A stretch of 64,000 nt of DNA from Vibrio sp. MedPE-SWchi (lineage in GTDB: Bacteria; Pseudomonadota; Gammaproteobacteria; Enterobacterales; Vibrionaceae), in contig MPDB01000001.1 in NCBI GenBank assembly GCA_001874155.1, forward strand, positions 1 to 64,000, read 5' to 3'. A program made the position numbers and the translations under genes. Below, in pieces: positions 27,760 to 36,772 of this stretch. The notes under the pieces are model-generated. The model was not told the origin of the DNA. It worked only from the letters and a program-made list of their open reading frames with translations, and searched no databases. Numbering within the stretch: position 1 is the first letter of the stretch; each line of letters opens with the position of its first letter.

Positions 27760-28479
27760 TCAGTGGTTTCTAAGGATTACTTGATAGCGGCTGGGCAGTC
27801 CACTTGTCGAGTTTGAAAAGCGAGCCAGTATTGCTTCTAAGGTGGTGGCAACGGAGTACCAATCGGTTTGTGTGGTCACCGAGGTTGTCGGGTTCTTCTT
27901 AACGTTTGGTGCGAAGTTTGGGCTGATGAAAGAGTAGGGCAGAGACTCCAACACTGTACCAATAGCAGTAACTGAATCAAAATCAATGAGATGAATGTTC
28001 TGGTTGCGATCGATTAAAACGTTGCTAGGTTTAATATCTCCATGGACATGGCCACATTGGTGCAGGGTGTTGACCGCAGTTTCAAGGGTGCTGAGCCAAG
28101 AGAAGACAGGGTCACATTCGAACGCCTTTTTATTTGGATCTTCCTTGTTAATCATTGAGCAAAGTGTGCGACCTTCTATATAAGGGGTAATCAGCCAGTC
28201 AATGTGATGGCTAGAGCCATATTCGATGACCTCTGGCCAATAGTCGGATGGGTTCTGGCTAAGAAATTCAGCACTTTGTTTTAGCCCATAGCGGCTAGGT
28301 AAACTTGACGCGAATTTTATAATGACTCTACCTTGCGCGTGATTTGACGCAAGGTAGACATGGTTTCGGAGTGCTTTGTTCAGCGTATAGCCCATGTGCG
28401 CTATTTCGTTAGCGGCTTTGATGTACTTTTCGTGCACAATGGCTAAGTTTGAGGGTTCTCTCGCTGCCGAATCAACCAT
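27760..28479 (-). CDS. T6SS-associated Ser/Thr protein kinase
   Basis: A 239-residue Hanks-type kinase domain. The ATP-binding lysine is Lys55 (RVIIKFAS), the catalytic loop is HGDIKPSN (Asp148, Asn153, with HGD in place of HRD), and the metal-binding motif is DFD (Asp166). The glycine-rich loop is hard to see and there is no transmembrane or sensor domain, unlike PpkA. It is the last gene of the T6SS run, 37 bases after tssM. T6SS kinases act through an FHA protein, which is encoded upstream. No PppA-type phosphatase is present in the window. Confidence 0.85.
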   Translation of the reverse strand: MVDSAAREPSNLAIVHEKYIKAANEIAHMGYTLNKALRNHVYLASNHAQGRVIIKFASSLPSRYGLKQSAEFLSQNPSDYWPEVIEYGSSHHIDWLITPYIEGRTLCSMINKEDPNKKAFECDPVFSWLSTLETAVNTLHQCGHVHGDIKPSNVLIDRNQNIHLIDFDSVTAIGTVLESLPYSFISPNFAPNVKKNPTTSVTTQTDWYSVATTLEAILARFSNSTSGLPSRYQVILRNH

Positions 28480-28516
28480 AAGTAGAGCTCACTATTGACT
28501 GAACTCAGTCATCCTT

Positions 28517-31500
28517 CTAGATACCACTTGGTAGATTAAAACCAGCGAAGAAGCCTGGAACAAACGGGTTTACTTGTCCTTGTGTTCTTATGGCAATCGT
28601 AACTTTACTCTCCCCATAATCGAACTGAATTTGAGTTTTCTGAGCCGTAGCGGATTTAACGCGTGGTTCGATCAACCTAAACCAATTCCAATTACCTGAG
28701 AACGCTTCTTGAGCAATAGATTGACTTTGTGCATTGAGCTTAACGTCGATTTTGTCTTCAAGCTGCTCTTCTCCCGCCCAAGTCAATTGGCTCCAAAACG
28801 TCGGCCCGTGACGATAAGTAAACAGTGTTTTTTGATTGATGATGGAAAACTCAGTCAAATCTGGCGTCATATCGACGGCTTTCATTTGGAACTGCACTGA
28901 GACTCGAGTCGGGTCAGATAAAAACAGAGCTTGTTGTATATCCTTCGCTTTAGTGACCATTTGCCACAAATCTGGGTCAAGTGCGAGTCCTGAACTTGGC
29001 AATAATCCAGGCAGAAATGGGCTTGAATCCTCTGAAACAGTGAACATCTTCAGCTTAGTATCGTAAAACGTATCAAAGATTCCCTTGCTAGAGAAAAAGG
29101 CAAACACATCTGCAACACTCGCATCGTTACTTGATTTTAAGCTAAACGGATAGAAGCTTGCTAGCGTCTGTTGGTAAGGCTGATAGACCTCACTACTCCA
29201 CGCAGTATTGAGGTAGTCATGCGTCAAAGAGAGCAGCATTTCATTGCTTTGTTCACTGATATTACTAAGAATTTTCTTTAATAAATCAGGTTGCTCTGAA
29301 GCGATTTCCCCTAATGTGGATACAGGATTGTCGGCCTTTAACGAGGCGGATAACGTCTTGAACGCCAGGCTCTGAGGCTCATTACTTTGATAAAATTGAT
29401 CCAACCAGGTTTGAGTATCGGTAAGGTTGGCTAGAATAGAATCAATCGGCTTAGTGTTTGTTTTGTCCGGAGTAATCAAATCTCGAACGGTTGAGAAACT
29501 CAGCGAAACTTGTCGCGCTATCTCTTTTTTGTCAGTGTCTTGTTCTGGAATAACCGCGTCTTTATCTTCTTCAGAGACGGGTTCAACGATGACCTCCAGA
29601 GACGTGTATTTAGACAAGGTTGTATAAAGTAATGACAGTGGGTTTTGAGCTGGATCGGACAGCACTGCGAGTATTCGGTGAAGTTCGCTTGGGTCAGTGA
29701 TGCGCTTCGCTTCGACATTTTGTATAACCGAACGCCAGTAGTTAATGTAATCCTGTTGGTACATCTGTCTTAAATCGCGGCTGATGCGATACATTTCAAG
29801 CGCACTTGGTGCTTCTCCCGCGATACCTTGATAGGCGTCTATGGCTTCCTTAACAATTGGAGATTCAACGGAAAGATCAATTTCATTGAACCCTGATGGC
29901 GTATAGATGTAGGGAACCAAGTAACCGACAAACTGTGGTGAAAAGCTAAAGACTTGATCAAAGTGGATACCCAGTTCACTGGTGATGTCGATTCGTTTGG
30001 AAAATCTCTCCATTTGAACGATGTGCTCATAAAGCAGCATTTCGACGCCCGTTTGGTTGATGACTTTTTTCGCGAGCGACTCTAAATCTATGTTCGCTTT
30101 AACCGGAACGAGATTTTGCTCAAATACATCGGACAGTAACTGAGAAAGCTGTGCGGTATTAATACTATCGGCCGCCCCTTGGTCTTGAAGCGTGTGTATA
30201 AAATAACCTTTCAGTTCGTCTACGTTTGTTCGGCTTGAGTTGAATAAAAGTCTGTAATTATTTAAGAGAGTGAGAGTCTTAGCTTGATCTTCTAGGTTGA
30301 CGTAAACAAACAGATCCTTCTCTAACGTGTTTTCCATTGAGGGAATAAGAACCTGCTTAAGTTCATTGAAATACGCTTGTTTGACTTGCTTTTCAATGGT
30401 TGGGTTAGGTAAGAACGGCAGGCTATACCAAGGCTTTGGCTCTAAATACAGTGCGTGGATACGATAAAGAGAATAAAGGTTTGGAATATTATCGGCCATA
30501 TTCTCGATGTCATACGGAGCGGCCGAAATGGCTTCTTTATATCGCTCTAGTAGGCGGTCAGCTTTTAGCTCTCTTTGGCTTTGATGATCAAAGTTCAGTT
30601 TTATCAGTATGAGAGTGGCTGCGAGCAGAGCTGCACCAAATAAGCTGTAAACCGTTTGCGCAACGAGCATCGTATTCTCTTTGCGTTTGTTTACACCGAC
30701 GATCTCTTGCTCATTCAGAACAACGTGAGTCATTAAGCTTTGGGCAAAAAGGGTTTGGTTCACTGGGATTTGCGGCCTATGCAGATAGTCCTCATTACCT
30801 AAAGAGTGGTTTACCACACTGGCTAGCGTGTCTGTTTGTTTTTTATCTGCACCACTGTGCGTGAAATAGAAGCCTCTAAATTGAAGCCCATCACTCAATT
30901 GTTCACCTCGGTAGAGGCGTTGCAGAAAGGATTGCAGTTGCTGTTTGATCAAGCCAAATTGAAAGGGCGCAGAAACGATAGAGTTTCTAAAATCTTGATT
31001 TAGTTGGTTACCTAACGCACTGTTTACATTACTAATTAATTGGCTAGTAATATGGTCGAATTCTCCAGAGAACCAGTTTGCATCTATGCCGCCTCGTTTC
31101 TCATATGGAAAAGTGGCACCCAGAACACTATTCCGTTTTGATTCATCAAATGATGAAAAAAACTGACAGAAGTCACTGATACTGCCCATGTTTGTAATGA
31201 CGTTGTATATAGGGAGATTAAGCCCAAAGGTGTGATTGAATGTCTGCACCGTTGACTTTAACTCGTCGGCTTTTTGTGTGATCTGCTCTTCATTAGTTTG
31301 AAGAGTCGCTATATCTGTCGTTAGCAGTAAGCCATTGATGGCCTGACGAGGACGCCATTTATTGAGGCACTTACATAGCGTTTTAATGTACTCAGGGTGT
31401 TGGTCATCACCGAGGCTAATCGACATCAGAATAGAATGTTCACTTTGCCAAAATAGGATAGGGAACTCTATATCGTTACCAAAGTCGTCGAGTTTGTACG

Positions 31501-31906
31501 CTTCATAGCCCATTTGACTAATGATTCGACGGTCTTCTGACGGGGATTCACTCAAGAGTAGATAAATAGGCAAATCGTAACGGCTTAAACGAACTTTTTT
31601 CCTATTTTGTAGTTTCATCATTCGATAGAAATGAGTGATCAACAGCTTTTGACGTTTCTTGAGTAATAGGCGGGATTGATTATCACTTTGAGGTGATTTC
31701 TTTGTTCTTGTTAATAGCCAAAAACAGGTTAAACCAAAAATAGTGGCCAGCAATAGGCTCACCGAAACAACGGCGACAAGGTGTGAAAGCCAGCCTAAGC
31801 CCCAAGCAGTGGAGGCACTAATTATTACGACCAACAGCGATACGATGAGCGAAATAATCACTCGTTTAGTTTTGCTGAATTTTGGTGATGGTTTCGTATC
31901 CGGCAT
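28517..31906 (-). CDS. tssM: T6SS membrane complex subunit TssM (IcmF)
   Basis: A 1129-residue inner-membrane protein. Two N-terminal membrane helices (about 14-34 and 40-62) are followed by a cytoplasmic domain, a third helix near 415-435 and a large periplasmic region to the C-terminus (ending with the FVPGFFAGFNLP stretch), matching IcmF architecture. It anchors the TssJLM trans-envelope complex. Where many TssM proteins carry a GPxGxGKT Walker A motif after LPWYL, this one reads LPIYLLLSESPSEDRRI, so nucleotide binding appears lost. It lies 23 bases after tssL. Confidence 0.96.
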   Translation of the reverse strand: MPDTKPSPKFSKTKRVIISLIVSLLVVIISASTAWGLGWLSHLVAVVSVSLLLATIFGLTCFWLLTRTKKSPQSDNQSRLLLKKRQKLLITHFYRMMKLQNRKKVRLSRYDLPIYLLLSESPSEDRRIISQMGYEAYKLDDFGNDIEFPILFWQSEHSILMSISLGDDQHPEYIKTLCKCLNKWRPRQAINGLLLTTDIATLQTNEEQITQKADELKSTVQTFNHTFGLNLPIYNVITNMGSISDFCQFFSSFDESKRNSVLGATFPYEKRGGIDANWFSGEFDHITSQLISNVNSALGNQLNQDFRNSIVSAPFQFGLIKQQLQSFLQRLYRGEQLSDGLQFRGFYFTHSGADKKQTDTLASVVNHSLGNEDYLHRPQIPVNQTLFAQSLMTHVVLNEQEIVGVNKRKENTMLVAQTVYSLFGAALLAATLILIKLNFDHQSQRELKADRLLERYKEAISAAPYDIENMADNIPNLYSLYRIHALYLEPKPWYSLPFLPNPTIEKQVKQAYFNELKQVLIPSMENTLEKDLFVYVNLEDQAKTLTLLNNYRLLFNSSRTNVDELKGYFIHTLQDQGAADSINTAQLSQLLSDVFEQNLVPVKANIDLESLAKKVINQTGVEMLLYEHIVQMERFSKRIDITSELGIHFDQVFSFSPQFVGYLVPYIYTPSGFNEIDLSVESPIVKEAIDAYQGIAGEAPSALEMYRISRDLRQMYQQDYINYWRSVIQNVEAKRITDPSELHRILAVLSDPAQNPLSLLYTTLSKYTSLEVIVEPVSEEDKDAVIPEQDTDKKEIARQVSLSFSTVRDLITPDKTNTKPIDSILANLTDTQTWLDQFYQSNEPQSLAFKTLSASLKADNPVSTLGEIASEQPDLLKKILSNISEQSNEMLLSLTHDYLNTAWSSEVYQPYQQTLASFYPFSLKSSNDASVADVFAFFSSKGIFDTFYDTKLKMFTVSEDSSPFLPGLLPSSGLALDPDLWQMVTKAKDIQQALFLSDPTRVSVQFQMKAVDMTPDLTEFSIINQKTLFTYRHGPTFWSQLTWAGEEQLEDKIDVKLNAQSQSIAQEAFSGNWNWFRLIEPRVKSATAQKTQIQFDYGESKVTIAIRTQGQVNPFVPGFFAGFNLPSGI

Positions 31907-31929
31907 AATCGGTAAACTTTATCCTTAAA

Positions 31930-33138
31930 TTATTGGTCGTTCTTCACGATGATCGCGTTGATCGAATCGTTATCTTGATACCAACCTTTGATTGACTTCG
32001 CCTGTTCTGAAGAGGTGGTTCGTATGATGACTCTGTAATAGCTTTTGTATTTATCAATAACAGGTGAATAGCTAGATGGTGAGAGCTTTTGGATAAAACC
32101 TGCGGCATTTTCTTTTGATGAAAAAGTGGCAAGTTGAACCAACCAAGGTACTTCAGTATTTGTGTTATTGTCAGTCGAAGGTTCACTGCTTTCTTCTTGA
32201 ATCGACCCCTTTGATGGCATTGTTTTAAGGCTTACGGCTTTAATCGAATGCTCATTTGGACTTTCAAGATCATTGTCAGTACTGACGTACACGATATCGC
32301 TTGATTGGCTAGACAGAATGTAGCGCTGGCTGAAATCTTCCAAATATCGGAAGTCTCTTGATCGTTGCGGTAGGGTTTCGTTGTACCAATATTGTGTTAG
32401 CCCCACGCTGGTTAAAATGAGTACTGAATAGAAGAGCGTCGAGATTAGGTAACGACTCTTTCTTGCAGGCTTTCTAATCTTCGGTAGTGAGATTTTTGTG
32501 TGGCAATAAATTTGATTTGATTGACGATACTGACTGATTAACTGCTCAAGCTGGTGAGTAGAGGCCTTAAGTTGATCGCTACCGTGCTCACGGTATTGGC
32601 CTTTAAAGCCAATGCTTAAGAAAATGTAGATGATTTCAAGTAGGTCAATCATCTTGTGTGGCTGTCTCACCGCTTTATCCATAACATTAAAGAACAGCTC
32701 ACCACCATTCCTCATGCCAAAGAGTTCACTTAGCAGCGTCTTGTTCTCCCAGCCCTTTGCCTCACCCCAATCGGTATAGATAATGAACTCATCAATAACG
32801 ACAACATAAAGAAAGCAAAGCTTGTCTATGACGGCGACGGGGTAGGTGAGATTGCTCGCTTGCTCTTTAACGCTGTTAATATCGTGTATAAGCTCTTCCC
32901 TTAACGATGTCATGTCAAAGGGCTCGGGCATGGTTGATACTTTCAGCACAGTGGCAAGCAGTGGGCTACTTATGTTTAGAAGCTGGTTCTCTGCTTTATC
33001 AAAATTGTTTAAAAAAGCCGCTTGTCTTGAGTCTGAATGGATAGGCACCCGTGAAATTGGCGTATCAACATCCTCAGGCTTAGAAAAAGTCTGATTCGAT
33101 TTGTCCCATACAAGCGTGTCTTCGTCCACAAATTCCAT
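31930..33138 (-). CDS. tssL: T6SS membrane complex subunit TssL with C-terminal SPOR domain
   Basis: A 402-residue protein. The cytoplasmic DotU domain (about residues 35-220, with CFLYVVVIDEFIIYTDWG and FLSIGFKGQYR) is followed by one membrane helix near 230-250 and a periplasmic tail. The tail ends in a SPOR-like domain (about 333-400: VPWLVQLATFSSKENAAGF ... YYRVIIRT), a peptidoglycan-binding fold that recognises denuded glycan. Extended TssL proteins usually carry an OmpA-like peptidoglycan domain instead. It starts 4 bases after tssK with AAGGTAG as ribosome binding site. Confidence 0.95.
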   Translation of the reverse strand: MEFVDEDTLVWDKSNQTFSKPEDVDTPISRVPIHSDSRQAAFLNNFDKAENQLLNISSPLLATVLKVSTMPEPFDMTSLREELIHDINSVKEQASNLTYPVAVIDKLCFLYVVVIDEFIIYTDWGEAKGWENKTLLSELFGMRNGGELFFNVMDKAVRQPHKMIDLLEIIYIFLSIGFKGQYREHGSDQLKASTHQLEQLISQYRQSNQIYCHTKISLPKIRKPARKSRYLISTLFYSVLILTSVGLTQYWYNETLPQRSRDFRYLEDFSQRYILSSQSSDIVYVSTDNDLESPNEHSIKAVSLKTMPSKGSIQEESSEPSTDNNTNTEVPWLVQLATFSSKENAAGFIQKLSPSSYSPVIDKYKSYYRVIIRTTSSEQAKSIKGWYQDNDSINAIIVKNDQ

Positions 33139-33142
33139 GTTA

Positions 33143-34474
33143 CTACCTTAGTGCATACAGCACGACGTCAAGCTCGGTTATACGAGCATCAACGTGCATG
33201 GCTAATGCGTCACGGTTATCGAGCATCTCAGTCCAAGTTTTATCTGTTGTGTCTATCTCGAAATACGACACGCCCTGCATTGGTTTGAGTTCACTTGGCG
33301 CGAGAGGAAGTGGCTTCATCTCGATTCCTGACATCGAGTTTCGTACGATATCGACGATACGACTATTACTGCTCAGTTTTGCTGAAACGGGGAACAGCTC
33401 GTTTAAATCTGAGCTGTTGATGTTTGATTTAACACTGAGAACCAAGCGTCGATTCGCCACTGCAGCGGAGTCTTTTATGATAGTTCTTAGTAACCTACGT
33501 TTTTCAAACAGTGACATATCCCATTGGTATTCAAGTACCGAGTCTTGTTGAACCAGCGTTAACATATTCCTAAGGTTAGAAAAAAGTGGGTTGAAACATT
33601 CATATAGGTCGTGTTGATTCAGAGGCTTACAAGTCTCTGGAATAGCGGGCGTGAGCGCCAGAACCTGCGCTTCAAACTGCTTTAATTTGCTATAAAGCTC
33701 ATGTGTTTGTAGTTTCGGATTGGCAATGGTGAGATCAAACCACGGAAGCCAAGAGTTAAGTACTTGCAACCATAAGTAATCTTGCATCATCGACTGGGCG
33801 CTTTTTTGGCCTTGTCCTGCTTGAATGCGCTTGATTAGATTGGTCGCTCTGTTGTTCGTTAATGCATGTATCTCTTTCGTTCTCTCAACCAGTAACTGAG
33901 AAGCACCGTAATGAAGGCTTGCTGGGATAAAAGAGCGATCGAGAATGACGTCCCCTGATTCACCACACTCTAATACTTTGGCGACTGGAATCAGAGTGAA
34001 CCCAGATAAGTCATCGTTACCAAACTTGAGGCTGATGTTAAGTGAGGCTACCTCTATTTCCACATTGGCGTTTTCCGAAGTGGATGTATCAAAAACATTA
34101 ATAGGCTGAGTGATATAGCGGCTTTGATCGCTGTTTTCTTGGCTATAGTCGTTATTTCCTTGAAGAGAAATTGGAAGCGCTAGGAAAATAACCTCTTCAA
34201 TCGTTCCCTGTGGAACATCAATGACAATTTCATGTTGTAGGTCAAAGTGCGTACCATCAGGAAATAGCCCAGTACAATGAGTCACAGATAACTTGCTGAT
34301 TTTTAGCAAATCGTGATTAATGCTTAAATCTGTCACACCATAAAAAGGTGAGATACCAGCTAGGGTTTCGACATTTTGGCGAATGTAATTTTGGGTGTAT
34401 CTATCCTGCTGCTGAAAATGCTGCGGAGCGATAAACATCCCTTCTTGCCATACTACTTTTTTAAATGCGTCCAC
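33143..34474 (-). CDS. tssK: T6SS baseplate subunit TssK
   Basis: A 443-residue protein. The N-terminal VVWQEGMFIAPQHFQQQDRY is the TssK hallmark, and the C-terminal half includes the ALAMHVDARI segment typical of the receptor-binding-like head. TssK trimers connect the baseplate (TssEFG) with the TssLM membrane complex. It lies 50 bases after tssJ. Confidence 0.97.
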   Translation of the reverse strand: MDAFKKVVWQEGMFIAPQHFQQQDRYTQNYIRQNVETLAGISPFYGVTDLSINHDLLKISKLSVTHCTGLFPDGTHFDLQHEIVIDVPQGTIEEVIFLALPISLQGNNDYSQENSDQSRYITQPINVFDTSTSENANVEIEVASLNISLKFGNDDLSGFTLIPVAKVLECGESGDVILDRSFIPASLHYGASQLLVERTKEIHALTNNRATNLIKRIQAGQGQKSAQSMMQDYLWLQVLNSWLPWFDLTIANPKLQTHELYSKLKQFEAQVLALTPAIPETCKPLNQHDLYECFNPLFSNLRNMLTLVQQDSVLEYQWDMSLFEKRRLLRTIIKDSAAVANRRLVLSVKSNINSSDLNELFPVSAKLSSNSRIVDIVRNSMSGIEMKPLPLAPSELKPMQGVSYFEIDTTDKTWTEMLDNRDALAMHVDARITELDVVLYALR

Positions 34475-34524
34475 GATAATTCCCTATGTCGTTGAGACTA
34501 ACGATTCGTTTGGTTCAAACGAAG

Positions 34525-35001
34525 TTACCACCAGCCTGTATCTGGGGTAATGGTCTCGAATTCTGCTTTGTTTCCAGTCAGATTAAGTTGTAGATATTGT
34601 TCAGTGTCTTCTGGTAATGCACTAATTACTTTTGGTTCGCTTTGCTGATAGTTCGCAAACTCTACAAATATCGCTAGAAACAGTGTGTCTTTATTCAGGT
34701 CAAACTCAATTTTTGTACTACTTGAAGGTATTACTATTGGGAGTACCTGTTTCGATATAAGGCTACTTGAAAGCACTTGTTCATCTTGGTTATAAAGTTC
34801 AATAAACGGTGCCTGCAAAAAGACCTGTTTTGCATTTAATTGATACAGCCTGACGACGACCGGGTTGCCGGTACTTGTTGACGAAGGATTAATCGTGTCG
34901 TCTGCATTGATGCCGAGAGTTTGCGTTGTATACGTTGGTACTGGATCGGATGAGCAGCCAATCATAAAAACGACAACCAAAGCTAAACACACCGCTTTCA
35001 A
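34525..35001 (-). CDS. tssJ: T6SS outer-membrane lipoprotein TssJ
   Basis: A 158-residue protein with a lipoprotein signal (VVVFMIGC, lipidated Cys about residue 16) and a transthyretin-like beta-sandwich, including VVRLYQLNAKQVFLQAPFIELY. It tethers TssM to the outer membrane. Its start overlaps the FHA gene stop by 4 bases (translational coupling). Confidence 0.93.
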   Translation of the reverse strand: MKAVCLALVVVFMIGCSSDPVPTYTTQTLGINADDTINPSSTSTGNPVVVRLYQLNAKQVFLQAPFIELYNQDEQVLSSSLISKQVLPIVIPSSSTKIEFDLNKDTLFLAIFVEFANYQQSEPKVISALPEDTEQYLQLNLTGNKAEFETITPDTGWW

Positions 35002-35954
35002 TTCTCTTCTCCTTGTTTCTGCATATTTTCCATAAACAAGGCTTTGAATTGGCGTCTAAATTCGCCGTTATCTTTTCTATGCTCGAAATGCTTCGTATAG
35101 ATTCGCCAGTATTTCTTCTCTTTGCTGGTGAAAAGCCCATTAGAGAGGTAACTGTTGAATTGATGTTCTAGTTGCTGAGGACAAAACTCGTTTAAAAACT
35201 GATCCACGGTTTTCTCTAAAGCTTCAAAAAGCACATCATGTTGCAGTGGTGGATTTCGTAGATACTGCTGATTCTTCTCAGTCAAAGACACCAGCTTATT
35301 GAGTGTGTCTTCTAATTGAGTGGAATGACCTTCTGCAATCGGCAAATACTCTAAGTCTGATGACTGAATGTCACCTTGACTCACCTCTTGTATATCAACG
35401 GTAGACTCTACCTCTATATGAGGGCTGATTTCCTCGGCAGAAAAATCCTCAAAAGGGTCGGAGGAAAAGGGGTCATCGCTCATGACATTACTTTGAGAGA
35501 ACTTAGGCTCCGTTTTCGCGCTTGCTGGAGCACTGACTTGATCAAGAAAATCGATGTCGTCATCTTTAAGGTTTAGCGCAAATGCAGGCTCTTCAGGCTC
35601 GTTACTAATAGTAGCGTCACTGTTGTTCACTTCGTTACTGATGAGAGTACTGATCAGCATGGTGTATTTTTCGACATTGAGAATATCGCCATCGTTAAGC
35701 GGATACTCTTTCCCTGAAACTAGAGGTTTATCGTTCAAAGTTGATTGATTTTGTCCAAGGTTGCTAACGACATAGTTATTGTTGCTAAGAGATATACGGC
35801 CATGAACACGTGAAATGCGTTTGCTTTGGTCGGGCAGAGCAATATCGCAGGAAGGAGAACGGCCGAATTCGCCTCCACTTGCAGGTAAGTAGATAACTCG
35901 AGAAGAAACGACTTCCTCGTCGGGTATTGAAATCAAATGAACACTAATGGTCAT
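34998..35954 (-). CDS. tagH: T6SS FHA-domain protein (TagH/Fha type)
   Basis: A 318-residue protein. The N-terminal FHA domain (about 15-105) has GGEFGRSPSCDIALPD, the phosphothreonine-binding RISRVHGRIS and SNLGQNQSTLN. An acidic low-complexity linker (about 115-215) leads to a C-terminal helical region as in TagH. FHA proteins act as phospho-threonine readers in T6SS post-translational control; the kinase at the end of this operon is the likely writer. It overlaps tssJ by 4 bases and follows the sensory insert by 77 bases. Confidence 0.9.
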   Translation of the reverse strand: MTISVHLISIPDEEVVSSRVIYLPASGGEFGRSPSCDIALPDQSKRISRVHGRISLSNNNYVVSNLGQNQSTLNDKPLVSGKEYPLNDGDILNVEKYTMLISTLISNEVNNSDATISNEPEEPAFALNLKDDDIDFLDQVSAPASAKTEPKFSQSNVMSDDPFSSDPFEDFSAEEISPHIEVESTVDIQEVSQGDIQSSDLEYLPIAEGHSTQLEDTLNKLVSLTEKNQQYLRNPPLQHDVLFEALEKTVDQFLNEFCPQQLEHQFNSYLSNGLFTSKEKKYWRIYTKHFEHRKDNGEFRRQFKALFMENMQKQGEEN

Positions 35955-36031
35955 CAGTTACTTTCTCTCATTCGTTAAGAATTCTCTTTATTGCTGCTTC
36001 TATCAGTGCCAATGAAAATTGAAGCCTTCAA

Positions 36032-36772
36032 CTAGACACCTTTGCATTTTGCTAAAGCAAGATTGAAATTATCAAGAAACCCTTTGTACTGACCTAAAAA
36101 TCGGTTTGAAAAATAAACCCCCATAGCTTTCGTTTCGACTAACTCAGATTGAAAATAATCAGAGGGTAAGAGCGCTTGCTCTATTTCAGCGTCAAAAACT
36201 AACTGGTCTTCCAAAGCAATGTCGATCTCTCGGCTTTTTAGTAGCTTTAATAATACTTTAGCATCACGAGGCTGCTTTACGACGTTATATCCATTCCGTT
36301 TTAGCCAAAACCACTTGTTTGAGCCAAATTTTGCAGAAAACTTGAGGTTTAACTTTGATAACTCGTCAATTTTTGCTGGAACACCAGGCCCAAAGTACCA
36401 ATACAACTTTTGCTCTGCGATAGGATCAGACAGAGTCGCGTATTCATTTCGTTCTTGTGTGTTGGTCGCAACGAAAAATCCATGCTGTGTGCCGCTGTGA
36501 ACTTTGAGCTGAGCCTCTGACCAAGAAGTCATTGTGATTTTGTAGGGCTGGCTCATTTTTCCTAGAGTACATTTTACAGTATCAAGCGCGAGTCCTTGCA
36601 TCTGCCCATTTTTATACTCTTGATAGGGTGCCCAGTCTTGGGTCGTTAATAACAGTCGAGAAGGGCCATAATTATTTGAAGCAGCATTATTTGCACTGAC
36701 ATTAGTTATCCCCAAAACTATTAGGGATAAAGCCTGTGCAAACTTACTGATCAAATTAAACCTAATTACCAT
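36032..36772 (-). CDS. Periplasmic SBP_bac_3-like solute-binding protein
   Basis: A 246-residue protein with a signal peptide (ALSLIVLGITNVSA) and a type II periplasmic binding fold resembling amino-acid binding proteins: LLTTQDWAPYQEYKNGQMQGLALDTVKC near the N-terminus and REIDIALEDQL in the second lobe. There is no partner ABC permease or ATPase. Its start overlaps the preceding binding-protein gene by 11 bases, so the two are probably coupled. It lies inside the T6SS run, between clpV and fha. A sensing rather than transport role is inferred. Confidence 0.8.
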   Translation of the reverse strand: MVIRFNLISKFAQALSLIVLGITNVSANNAASNNYGPSRLLLTTQDWAPYQEYKNGQMQGLALDTVKCTLGKMSQPYKITMTSWSEAQLKVHSGTQHGFFVATNTQERNEYATLSDPIAEQKLYWYFGPGVPAKIDELSKLNLKFSAKFGSNKWFWLKRNGYNVVKQPRDAKVLLKLLKSREIDIALEDQLVFDAEIEQALLPSDYFQSELVETKAMGVYFSNRFLGQYKGFLDNFNLALAKCKGV

